Source: Trichoplax adhaerens
Taxonomy: Eukaryota > Placozoa > Uniplacotomia > Trichoplacea > Trichoplacidae
Reading direction: 5' to 3'
NCBI RefSeq assembly: GCF_000150275.1
Contig: NW_002060948.1
Location: forward strand, 5,818,751-5,882,750
DNA length: 64,000 bases
Shown: piece after piece, positions 13,401 to 25,500 of the stretch
Position numbering within the stretch: position 1 is the stretch's first letter
How the letters are laid out: each line of letters opens with the position of its first letter
Program-made: the position numbers and the translations under genes
Notes under the pieces: model-generated
Seen by the model: the letters and a program-made list of their open reading frames with translations, nothing else
The model's database searches: none
Told to the model about the DNA's origin: nothing

Positions 13401-16400
13401 ACATTTTGCAAACTTTGCCGCCAGGATCTATCATTGCAGCCATAGTTAGCTTATTTACTGCAATGCTAATATTATGCGGATGCTGCCCTTCAGGACCTGT
13501 CGATAGATCGAAGGAAATAGAAACTCTTCAAGCTCGTAAGTGATAATGGAGACATCCTTATAATTATCTTCGTATACTAGTTATAAAATTAAAAGATTCC
13601 GATATTAACTGAACTAAACTGTATGTTGATTAGTGAATGATAAACTGAACTCGAAAGTGGCTTCTCATGAAGTCGAAATAGCAACCCTATTAAAGAAAAT
13701 TGAAGATATTAGCGTTAAGGTACGTGTTCTGACACTGTAAGTTTATCAACTAAAAATGCAAAACCATCTTAAAGATTAATAGATTTTTTAATACGATATC
13801 CTAATGCATTTCATACTTCATGTGACTAAAGTTGTTGTCAATCATCTTGCTGTAGTTTTCAAATATAGAAAATGAATTAAGTGGCAAAATTGCAGAAAAT
13901 AAAAGTCTCCAGGTTATTATTTCCATACACCCACTTAAATTTGATATTTCTTAATAAGTACAATTTCGAGAGGACTTAATTCGCATCCAATTTTAATCCT
14001 TAGCTGTCTAATTCAATAAAAACCTGTAAAACCATAGATAATTGTACTTATAATTATTATCTTTGACTTATATATTGGCCTGGTACAAAATGCAGATGAC
14101 TCTACAGCAACAGAAGGAATCATTAAAAGTTATACAAGAATCCTTACGCAATCAAACTATGGCTTTAGAATCTGAAAGAAATGCCGTAAGTTTAGAACTC
14201 AACAGGAAATCGTTTATATTATTCTTGTATTTAATATATAGCAACATAAAATAGGCAACCAACGAGAAGAGAGATTTCCTTGAGCAAATTAACGAAGTTA
14301 AGCAACAGCTTGCAGAGGTATAAACTTGCTAATCTGTAATACTCAATACAGAATTGTCTTGGAGTTTATATCTTATGTTTTGATAACTACAGCGTAAATA
14401 AAATAGCTTAATTTTATTTATGTTCTTAGAAATGCGGTCAAATAGTAGATATGGAAATTGAGGTAAGGTATAGCACTTCGTGAACGATATCTGCATGGAA
14501 TAATAACAAAAGCACATCTAGAATTATCGTGTATTTTTTTTCGCAAACTTAGAGTGTCAGTCTAAAGCGTGATGCCATTAAAATAAACGACGAAGCTACC
14601 GACCTGAAAGATAAATTACAAAGAAAAATCGATGAAATCAATGTAGGAATTTATTATTACTTCATTTATATCGTAATTAGGCACCGAATAAATTAATAGC
14701 TTAACGTTCTGTTAGGTTTTACGTGATATCTTAACTGAAGTAGAAGATATTGATGATGAAGATTATGAATCTCTTGATAAAGGTAATTATTTAGCAAAAT
14801 TTAGTACTTTGCTCCCATTAATTCGTTTTAGCAGAATCATGTTTTTAATTTTGTTAACAATTCTATTCAATTTTAATTCCAAGCCCAAGCAAAAGCTAAA
14901 AAATTAGAAATGGTATTAGATTCAGTTAAGGTATTATGCCATGAATGCAAAGATTATAGTGACAGTCATTTTTATTTTTATGAAATCTATGAAAAATTAC
15001 TTCATTTATTATCTATATGATGTTATTTAGATTGCCGCTGAACTTGAAAGGACAAAGGCAAAAGTCCGGGAGGAACAAATGGCTAAGGAAAAATTAGAAG
15101 GTTAGCAATGTAGTAAACCGCTATAAAGTTACAGTATATTTAACAACAAACTTACTTTGCTTTCATTAGCTCAATTAAGAGATAAAATAAAGGAAGTGGA
15201 AGTTCAAATGTTACGCGACATTCATAAATTACATGGGTAAGACCATAATAGATGAAATTAGTAAATTCGATTGCTTCATTTTTGTAATAAGATTAATTCC
15301 ATTTTCAACATTGTAGCAAAGTAGAAGAAGTAACAGAAAACCAAGGTAGCATTTCTGCCCTGCGAGCCGAAGTAGAACATTACAAGTAAGTTATACCGTT
15401 CATTTAATCCAGTATTCTAGGAAACTTTTACTACATTAATAGAACTTATTAATATTAATGTAGGCATAAGATTGATCAACTAAATCAAGAACTACAAGAT
15501 GTTGAAACCAGAAGTAGGAAACAGGTCGGGATTAAAATATTGCCATATATATATATTAATTATTTATATCCTAACATCTCGGATGTTACTTAGATTGCTA
15601 CTTATGAAGAAAAGACTCAGGCTGCTAGAGTAAGTTCTAAAAGCTTATCTAAAAGATTAACTTTACTGTAGCTCAAATTAATTCTTGTTTCTTTTCGTAA
15701 TGATACAGAAAAAGGAATGGACGTCGAGTCAATTATTAAAACAAAAAAATGAGGAAATGTCTCAACTAAAGGAAGATTTTAATCAAGTGAAGGAGGAGTA
15801 AGTTTATTTTATTATTTGGTGTAAATCTCTTGTAATGTATATTGACATACTTACTGAAACGGTAATTGTATTATAGACTAACGGAACTGAAAAGAAATAA
15901 CTTAAAGAGTGAATCGACTACTTCTACAGCTTCATTAGGTTAGATGCATGTTAACTGCTATTGGTAAAATTTACAAGTAATAAATAATATGCGGCTAATA
16001 ATGAATAGTAGCCTATAGTAAATAGTAAAATTTCTTGCAGCCTCCAACCAGACATCACCCCAAGCTCCTCCTACGTTGCCTTTTGGGCCTGGACCATTGC
16101 CGCCGCCTCCTGGATCTATGGGGTAATACTCTTGCTTATTATAGTACACATAACTTGTCATAGCACTAACTATTTTGCTATATTACTGTATATACGCGTA
16201 CATCAGTCCATTCCCATTTCGGTCCTTGCCGCCACGAGGTTAATAATAGACTTTTCTTTCACTTCCATACAACATAAATGTCAATTTCAAATCTCTTTTT
16301 AACTTGCTAATAGGTCCACTACCTAGGCGTAGCAGCGCAGACACTTTGCAAGATGGCGCTTCTCCGAACCTAAAGTCCCCTGTTCCCCGAAGAGATAGCT

Positions 16401-17052
16401 CTGCTAGGGAAGGTACTGCGAATGACAGCATGATCGAATCCAATCCAGGTATATTTCAGTAAAAAAGATTTAATTGTGTTGACATATTTTAAAAATGATT
16501 ACTAACGGTGATTTGATTGTGGCGCCTTAGGCAATCCTCCTATTTTTGGCCAAGAGGTAAATGCATGTATACTTCATTTAAAGTCTAACTTTAGGGCTAA
16601 TAGTTAACTGTGCTGTCTAAACTTGAGTTACTTTATTTGCTTTATTTTTCGTACAGCCACCCCAGCCAATGATTAGACCACCAACTGACCTAAACCAGAC
16701 TGATAATCAGCCCCGTCATCAATCGCTACCAACTGCTGGATTGCCCCATTCTCCTCAAGTACTTCAAAATATGTCACCTATTCCAAGACGACCAGTTGGG
16801 CCTCCACCACCGATGTTACCATATCAACCAAGACCGTCACCTTTTAGACACCCGGTAGGACTATTCCAGCAACGATTAGGTAATCCTTTACCTCCAAACA
16901 TGCCCCGAATGCCTATGAGAGCTGAAAATCCTGCAAATTCTGAAGCAAATCAAGGTTGGTACAATTGCGATTTGTTTATTTCTCGTGGAATTACTGCTAA
17001 AATCATTTCTATATTTTTTATAGCTAACAATTTAAGAAATTCGAATGTATGA
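4424..17052 (+). CDS. MIA3: TANGO1/MIA3-like ER exit-site cargo receptor, 39 exons, 1,233 aa
   Basis: TANGO1/MIA3 spans the ER membrane at exit sites and, with cTAGE5/MIA2, recruits COPII for export of bulky cargo. Exons: 4424-4541, 6239-6664, 6985-7065, 7257-7358, four of five repeat exons (7494-8532), 8954-9100, 9745-9819, 9947-10042, 10143-10238, 10318-10353, 10516-10588, 10680-10756, 10889-11064, 11195-11245, 13385-13535, then 21 short exons from 13634 to 17052. They join in frame. The start has an N-terminal hydrophobic segment (residues 10-26), followed by a Ser/Thr/Asp-rich luminal region (to ~655) and a membrane segment SIIAAIVSLFTAMLILCGCC (669-688). A long coiled coil (~700-1033) and a proline-rich tail with PFGPGPLPPPPGSMG follow, as in the family. 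The N-terminal SH3-like domain of vertebrate TANGO1 was not seen. The order signal-TM-coiled coil-PRD makes the family call firm; MIA3 versus MIA2 is less sure. Confidence 0.88.
6795..6907 (+). CDS. Possible extra luminal exon of the MIA3-like gene
   Basis: After a good acceptor (6793-6794) an open frame in the expected phase reads DLRTSVLAKNTFTED and onward in Thr/Asn-rich style like neighbouring luminal exons. The only nearby GT donor leaves the wrong phase for the exon at 6985, so it is left out of the main model. It could be an alternative or decaying exon. Confidence 0.3.
7066..7256 (+). other. GC-AG intron
   Basis: The exon ending at 7065 is followed by gcaagt rather than gtaagt. This is the consensus of the minor GC-AG class (AG|GCAAGT). 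Phase 1 is maintained into the exon at 7257 (acceptor ttgtag), which supports the join. Confidence 0.7.
7257..8532 (+). repeat. Tandem exon+intron repeat array inside the MIA3-like gene
   Basis: Five near-identical units of 234-235 bp start at 7494, 7728, 7963, 8197 and 8431. Each holds a 102-nt exon (103 in unit 2) plus a ~132-nt intron with the same acceptor (gtattatag) and donor (gtacgcatac). Exons are 7494-7595, 7728-7830, 7963-8064, 8197-8298 and 8431-8532. All are phase 1-1, so units can be added or skipped without breaking the frame. The encoded 34-residue repeat is Ser/Thr/Asp-rich with core SSPVEDTSDTG. The preceding exon 7257-7358 is also 102 nt, and its following intron (7359-7493) is clearly homologous, so it is a diverged sixth unit. 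Near identity of introns as well as exons points to recent amplification by unequal crossing-over. Confidence 0.95.
7728..7830 (+). pseudogene. Frameshifted repeat exon (unit 2 of the array)
   Basis: This copy is 103 nt while its four sisters are 102. One extra base in the stretch actagagactag (sisters: actgggactag or similar) shifts the frame and creates an immediate TAG. Included in the mRNA it would truncate the protein in the lumen before the membrane segment. Because flanking exons are phase 1-1, skipping it restores the frame. The alternatives are a sequencing error or a polymorphic null. Confidence 0.8.
11246..13384 (+). other. Long intron of the MIA3-like gene separating luminal from membrane/cytosolic exons
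   Basis: At 2.1 kb it is the longest intron in this gene apart from intron 1 (4542-6238, 1.7 kb); most others are under 300 bp. It contains GTAC palindromes (about 11391-11400 and 12244-12290) like those in the divergent intergenic regions. The next exon opens exactly with ATG GAA GCT after the acceptor, so it could start a short isoform. No other coding signal was seen. Confidence 0.55.
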
Positions 17053-19585
17053 TAACGAATAATCTCTGAATGCGCTTCCAAATATTATAAACCTATTTAC
17101 TCCATGAATAATAATCGCGATCAAGTCAGTGTCAGTCACTCTTTACATGGACCTTGCATATCATTTTCATGTTTTAAGATATGATGAAAACTATGACAAA
17201 AAGTTAAATTTATATCATGCATAATCTATGTAAAGTGATAAACGATGTTCATTTTTATATATTTTCATTTACTTCTGTAAACCGGTGAATACCAAACTGA
17301 AAGTAAAAATTATTGTCTTTTTGACCATGCAACGGAAACATATTTTATTGGAAATTATTCGTAAACTATGACTGGTCATGATTACTACTTAGATATCAAA
17401 TGTCTTGTGAATCCATGCGGGTATAGGACTTTTTACTCAAATTATTATAGAAAAAATAATAAATTGCAATGTCATGACTGTCTAAGGCTCAGTATTTCAT
17501 CATAACCTTAGGATTATTGTTACGGTTGCCACATTTATATTTCTAGGTTACGGGTGTAATAAGCATTCATTTTAGACTTGGAGTAATGGTACAGTAACAC
17601 ATTGAAAATTTCACTTATCATAAATGGCTATGCTGATCTTGTCGTTGAAGTTCAAATTTAGCTGCTTGCAAAGGGCATCGCTACCGATAGTATGCATTAG
17701 ACTGCGGTAGATAAAGTTTAAAGAAGCTTCGAACATATCGCACTACATCTAATGTAAGATTAAGTCCTAATGCATAAAGGAATTAACTATAGTAGTTTGA
17801 ACTATAAAGAAAATCTGAAACAGATGTGATCGAAATATATATAATAATAATGACCATAAGGAAACGTAAAACGTCAGCATTACTTGGAATCTGGCTCGTG
17901 CTGAATTGAAAAGAATCAAATTGTTGTATGCGAATCTCAAATAAAACGATTATCCTTAGGAGTTAAGAATCGTTGTACCAGTAAATCCAACTTCATACCA
18001 CTAGGCCATTCATATTTGGAATGTTCTTTGATAAACTTAATTGACTACATGGCATGCTATCACAACTGCATTCATATTTTATTAGAAGAATATTACATTA
18101 TAGTTTAACTGCAACTATCTCGAACCAATATCTATCACATAAGTGAGGAATATCAAAATAGACGCTAATCGATCTATCCGGTTAGATCTTTTAAATCTAC
18201 AAGAACAAGATAATTTAGCTACCGTAGTTAATCACATATTACTGTCTTAATTATTTTAAACTATACTAGTTAAGTATTAACCCATCGTTTAAAAGCACTT
18301 GAAGTATTTGATCCCTGAAGGCAATAAAATCAAGCTAGACACCAATAGGTATCACTTAGACATCCTAAGCCTACCTATTTGTAACATCAAGTTGCTTTAA
18401 TTAAAACATTTATTAAAAGTGTTCTAGCTAAATCTACATTCAAATTCGAATAGAACTGCGGAAATTTGTTGAAATAGTAAGTAATAAAACAGTGATTAAA
18501 TGTTATTATTAACAACTTTTATTTGAAATGTAGAAATAAATATCGTGATAAAAGTTCGCAGATGTGTATAAAATGCTACTACAGTATGTAGAATATAGCT
18601 GCAGCAATTTCTTTACGGCATAGCTCCTCAAGAATTGGAAATTTCGGTTGACTTATAGCTGAATTACTTTCAATTATATAAACTGTAGTAATATTGTTAA
18701 TTAAGGTTGATAATTTGTTTATGTCGATTAAACGGAAAAGGCTTGATAATTGAATTTGAGATTGGTAACTTCAATCTTGCGGAAGGAAAATTCTTGCCAT
18801 AAAATAAAACCAGTGTTGTCATTATTTCATAACAGATGCAGCATTGGCATTGGCGTTAAAGTATGGCAGCTATCCAGATAAAATCTTACGATAGTCAATT
18901 GAATATGACTTTAAGTTAAGGGATGGAGAATATTTGCTTTAATTGGACCCATTTGGTTATTATTTCAAAATTGAATATTGAAAGCTACATATAATAGAGA
19001 TAAGAAAATGAGTTTGCTAATTAAGTGTGTGTCTAACTTTGACTAAATGTAATCCAAATATTAAAAGGTAGGCTCGAAATTGTATGAGTATGCATAGAGT
19101 CAAAGCTCTCCTATATCAAAGTAATTTGCTTGAAACTCGATCGAAAGATTAGAAGATAGCCTACTTTATCCGATCTAAATTTTAAGTGAGATTGCATTCG
19201 AGGTATAATTACATCCAGGACGAAGATGAAAATCTTCTTATTTACATTTAAAGTTAATAATAAAACAAATTGAAGGGATGAGCAAAAGAGAATTATTTAA
19301 TCGGAATATAGCCAAAGACCAGAAAATAACATTATGTAGACATAACTTCCATTAATTACCAAGAATTAATCTCAAGTTAACTGCTCAAAGAAATATTTCC
19401 TATCGGGTTTGATCATATTTGCCAGCGAGTGATAACTCCATAAATCTATATTTGAGGACAAAGTTAGCTTGAAAAGAAATTTTTCACCATAGGTAAGCAT
19501 GGTAGTAGATGCCAGAGGTAGAATTTGATTTATGTCTTGTGCTCTTAAAACTTTTAACTGCTATTGTACATGTTTTTATGCTTGA
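17053..19585. other. Convergent intergenic region between MIA3-like gene and AIDA
   Basis: This is A+T-rich DNA between the 3' ends of the MIA3-like gene and AIDA. It should contain both polyadenylation regions; AATAAA-type strings occur (for example about 17455-17462 as aataataaa), but none can be assigned. No GTAC palindrome clusters are present here. A short open stretch near 17875-17945 was considered and dismissed. Confidence 0.5.
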
Positions 19586-22500
19586 TTATACAATCGCTAG
19601 ATCAAGATGTAAGAAAACTGGTTGACTTGTCAACAAGGATAACTTTCTACGTTTGTAGTCTACAGGTTTTTTGTACCTTTAGGAGCAAGAGAACGTTAAA
19701 ATATTAGAATAGAATTCAATACCTGCAACTTTAATAAATGAGTAATGATGTAATTAGAAAATATACAGGATAATTATATCTTTCATCGATGTATAAATTA
19801 TCTTGTCGCTCTACTGAAGTTAAAACAAGTTTGGTACAATCTTATAACTACTACCATAAGTATATGAAACATCGATAGGATAAGTAATATACAGGATAAG
19901 TACTTCAATTATCGAATTTTAAAATATTTCGCTCCTGTATTAAATATATTATCAGTAAAAAGTAGAGAGCGAATCAAAACTTACAATTCTGTACAAACAT
20001 GCCCTTCTTTCATTTGGTTTTCTTCTAGGAATGCGAAACATTTTATACTTGTTGATTTCTTCTTAACTTTAAAATGTTTCAATTCGAAAAAGATAGCCGC
20101 GTCTATAAGGTTAAATATCCAGTATTTAAGCCGAGAAATTAATAACTTTCAGTCGTCTATTTTATGTGCTGTATGAGATTTGTCAATTTAATCAACCAAG
20201 TATTACAGATTCTCCAAAATTAGTGCAGCCTATTATATAACCATTTCTCACCTTTCGGCACCTTAGTTAGAGGTATTGGTATGGCAATATTATTATTAAA
20301 GTATATTTCATTTCCTTCTTTAATAGTTGCTATTGGCGTATTTTGAATATCGCACAAGTCCATACCTTGACGATCTGTATGGAGAATCGATAGCAAAAAA
20401 ATGAGAGGCGTTAATAACTAATCCGATCAAACGTTAAATTTCTAACTAAAACAATTAATGACTAGATAGATGAGGAATACAACTTTGACCAGTACTACTA
20501 TGACGATCCCTTCGTTTTATTTCGGTGTGATAATATCATCTGCAATACTATAGCATATCTATAACATCTATATAGTGTATATCTACATATATTATATATC
20601 CACGCGCATAACATCTATAGTATTTTTTTACATAAATTATAATAAGCTAGAGAATATAAAAATTCCTGAAAGTAATGCTTTAGGATGATATCGATACCTA
20701 TAGTAATATATAACATTAAAGATTTGAAGATTGTGTTCCTATTTATGCTGCAGCATTATTATAAGTGAGAAAATAAGATATTGAAAGTTCACTATGAAAC
20801 TAGGTCTAGCTAGGCATTTACGGAAATGATGAAATCAAATAATAATCAAATATTCAGACTTAGAATTCAATGGGTAATAAGTAAAAGGAAGATACCGTAA
20901 AATAGATTATGATAAGTTAGAGAAAATAGTAACTATCACCGAAAGTAATGCGTTAGAACAATATCAAATTATGTATTAATAATATAATTGGAGATTTAAC
21001 GATTGCATTCCTCTTTTACGCCTATATTATTGTTATTAGTAACAAGAATATCACATTAAAATTTTGTTATTAAGCTACGTTTAATTAGATAATGACGGAA
21101 ATGATAAAATCAAATAAATTTATCTAACTGACAAATGAAAAAATTGTTGAAAGGACTTTCAAATAGTGGTAGGATTAAATATGATGTATAGCTACCGTTT
21201 ATATTATATTATTAGACGTTGAAAATAACTTCATGATGTCCATCATATCCTTACGATATAAACGTTTCCTTAACCCCTCAGAAATTAGACCCTTAAATAT
21301 ATGCTTTATTATAACACAAGTTTTGCTATATTATGGCCATACTTCTTACTATTAGAAGACATTAACAATTATTAATTATCCAACAGACCAATCGCTCCTA
21401 GTTCTAGTTATGTGGCAGTCACGATGCACAATTTTCTAGGTACTAATAGGTATTGACAATTTTCATAAACCAATAACTTATCTGTAGTGTATTCAAAGAA
21501 TGCAAATAGATCAAAGTGAAATGTTATGGGTTCAGATTGATTAAATGTCGAAATTTTTAATCATTACGGCCGATAAAGAAAGACGTAAATATTGGCATCA
21601 CCAGCGTAAATCACCACCAGCAATATCCTTATTCTACGAATATTTTATAAAAATATCTATAAATACACCTTAAGGACGACAATATAACATGGAATGAGAT
21701 ATTTAATCCCATACTGGTAATTAATCGCTTTATCATCTAGTAAATCAGATCTAAATTACGTAATTTCGATGGATTTTTATTTTAGTTGAGCGATTCTCGA
21801 AAAGTTGATGCCATATAATTTTTCTTAGTAAAATAAGTAGAATCAATTGAGCAATCAGAGTATCTACTATCCATTCTGAATGAATTCTTATTAAATATAA
21901 CTTTTACTTTCTTTTCTCCATATCTGTAGCCATCATTAAATTGCTGATTAGGTAATAAAGTATCAAACAATTATCTTCATCGAATTTGTAATCAAGACAG
22001 ACTGCTTATGGGCGGTAACAGCTTAAAAAATGGTACGTGATCAATTCTATGTTTCGACAAAACGTGATTGTGTAGTATTTTGACACACTGATTACTAAAA
22101 TTAGCTATATTATAATACAAAACCGATAGTCTAGTTACCATTGTCATCCATAAATCTTGGCTTTATTATTATGAAATAATGAATTTAGTCATTGTCGAAA
22201 AGACAAGAAAATTTCGCTGGTATAACTTAAATTAATGCACCATAATTTATTCATTAGAAATGAAGGAGTGTAAAAGTCTTAAAGTAGTCAATAGACGTGA
22301 TGCTACCCTTAACGATCCTTAAATTCGAAGATTTAGTTAAAAGTAAAGTACCGTGAAGATAAATGGAACTATTAGTCTACCGTTTATAGGACCTCCGTAT
22401 TCATTTAAACCTTTCCTATAAGTGTAGGAAATGTATTTTTAATATTTCAGATAAACAATTACGAGCATCCTTGCTGAATAAATCTATCTATAGACCTACA

Positions 22501-25500
22501 AGAAGTAAAACTATCTATCTATAGCTTATCAAATAAATGTCTATGTCTTTGGAGAAGCAATCTCAGTTTCTTCGCTGAAAATGCCTAGTTATAATAGATT
22601 TTATTTCGATGAATATATACGTATATATCATTTTAAAACAAAATTTTTCTGTCTGAGTTCAATACTTGTAGTACCCTTGTAAAATCTGTCGATATTATGA
22701 AGATATTTTTAGAACACTTGCATCGCTATGAAAAGACACATTAACAGCTTCATAGAATAAACAATTTCTTGTTCTAAATAAACGATTTCAGTATCTTTGC
22801 ACAATAAATCTATCGATATAGTGAGCAGGATAAACGTACGTTAACATACATAGCGAGCAAAATTTTTCTTTTCGAATAAATCATTTCATTGCCATTATAA
22901 TATAAATCGATCGATATAGTAAAGTATTGTGATGCATTGACACCTTTAAAGTTAACAATTCAATCAACCATTTCTATAAGGTATCTTTGCATAATTAATC
23001 TATTGTCGTACACTATTGGAGACGGTGTCATTGATATTGAAGGTTAGTCTCTCCTATTTGCATAACGATAAATTGTTTTGCTTTAATTGCTTTCCAACTA
23101 TTGACTAATTACCAGACTGTGTTATCGCTGATTTATCTCAAGGCTAACTACTAAAGACTACCGCAAGAAATAGGATTGCAAGTAATCTAATAAAATCATC
23201 CATGTAGAATGTGCCTTTCTTCAATACCTTAGTAGCTCTTTATCATTAAAATACTTGGCTGCAATCTAGGGTATCCATTAATTTAACGTATTCAATTAGT
23301 AATTGATTGCTAAAGAATTTCATTCAATTTTATATCGTAGCTGTCTTTAAATTAGCTCAAGCTGATTGGAAATTAAACTTCGATCATCGAGGCACAGACT
23401 ACTGGGGAGTAGCAAATGAACTGACCCAATATCTACGTAAGCAATTCTGTAAAGTCATTATAATTTTAAAATAATTGGAAACAAATAGATAACATCTATC
23501 GTCGCCATCTTTTGCGTAGATAATTTGACACCTTAATTTAGAGTGTAAACCAGCTAAACAAATCATTACAAACAAATTAATTTCGTTCGCCTTATTTTCA
23601 TATTTAATAAGAATTCAAATCTGATATCAATATAATCTCATAATTACGTAGAATTTTAGAAAAATATTTCAATTCTACTGCATTCTAAATCATCATTTCT
23701 AGACTATGCATGGATTAATGATATATGGCATAGAAATCTACATTTTTGATATAGAATTCAATATAGAGTACTGTTATATTTTGAATTTAAATTTTGTATC
23801 AACTCTACTCATCTTCAAATTTCCTTCTCTATCATATTAAGCTATTCTCACTTATTATTTTAAGATAATATAGCATAACTGTAAATCCTTCAACTATTGT
23901 TAAATGTTATTTCGGATAAGGAATCGTATATGAAATCGATTTGGTTGTCTCTTCTTTAGTAATTCCGAATTCGAACTACTATTGCTCTCTCTATTACTGG
24001 ATGCATAGGACTAGAATTAAATACTTTAAGAATTATGGAATAATTAAAATACTAACAATGATGATTGAATTCTATCATATTTCTCTCTTATAAGTGATTT
24101 CTATTCAAATTTAAAGGCATAACATCACTATTGCTTCCGTATGATTACTTTAAATACCTAAAAACACTGTACTAGAAAATTTAACTAAAAGAAATAAAGA
24201 ACATCCTATAACTTTCGAATAATAAAGTGCACTATCAAGTGCTATGACTAAAGTGGATGCTATATCCATATGATCATCTTAAATGCTTTAAAATTTAGGA
24301 ACAAGCAAATGAAATGGATGAGAATAATTTCATCTGTATTGTCTGACAATAAAACATGATTCATAAATTATTGTTTATATCATCGCTGCATTCATATGAT
24401 TCTATTAATGGCTTTATAATTATAGAGAAATTATAGTGATATTCAATAAAAGGGGTGAAATTCACAGTATTTATTTCGAAGAAAAACGTAATTTTAGCTA
24501 CACCATCGTTACTACTATTTCATTATTTGAATTGCTTCAAAAATTGGGGAAGGAGGAATATAAAAAACGAGATTTATCCTATTTCTGTCTACTGAAGATA
24601 TAAAACGAAATTGGAGGTGCTACGGCTAATATCATCATGATCTCCATAATATTACTTGAAAGGCTTTAATATTGTAGAGAAATGAAATAGACAATTCCAA
24701 TTTGTCACATTCCTCTCAAATTATTAAATGCAATTTAAGTTGTTACGGTTAACGTCATCATGATGTCTCTACCATTATCTTCAATGCTGCAAATTATAGA
24801 GTAATCAAATGTAATAGACTTACATGCATCACATTTCTTTCTTGTAATAAAATATGATTTCAGCGATTTTTGCTAATGTCATCGTTACATCCATATCATT
24901 AATAGTAATGCTTTGAAATGGGGAAGCATTAAATGAAATTGATAAAATTGAATGTGTTACTGCCAAAGCCACTCTGATCATTATTATTTTTAAATACTTC
25001 AAAGTTGCGGAGAATTCAAGCTTTCTAAAATTGGATCTATCATGGCTAGTGTTATTAAGTAGCCTACATGATTATTTCAGATAAAATAAATAAAATTGGA
25101 AGTATTGCTGCTATGATCACCCTGATCATAATCTTTAAATACTTCAAAATTGAGGAAACTCAAACCTTATAAAATTGGATCTATCATTGTTAATGTCATC
25201 AACCTACCCATACGATTATTTTTAATGTATTTAAAATTCTAGAGAAAATAAATAAAAATCGATGGCCTTTCTCTGTAGCAATTGGGTTCTAACATTGGCA
25301 TTTGTCATTAGCTGCGATTATTTCATCATTTCAAATAAATCAAAATTGTAGGGAAATTAAGTGCAGAACCCAATCTGCTTAAATTACGTTTGCAGCTCTA
25401 TCAGTATTCTTGCACGTACGCTCATGTCTATCAAAAGGATCAAATATCTTTCCAATTTTCATATAAATGAAATTCATTTCGCAAAATTAAATCAGGAAAT

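Noticed and set aside
13385-17052. Considered as a separate gene from the luminal exons
   Set aside because: Exon 11195-11245 ends in phase 0 and joins 13385 in frame; luminal, membrane, coiled-coil and Pro-rich parts in this order are one TANGO1-type protein. A short isoform remains possible.
17875-17945. Plus-strand stretch ending WNLARAELKRIKLLYANLK and stop
   Set aside because: Only ~24 codons, no partner exon, and the MIA3 gene already has a phase-consistent stop at 17050-17052.
24413-24603. Open frame of ~64 codons without ATG
   Set aside because: Lies within a degenerate tandem array; not preserved between units.
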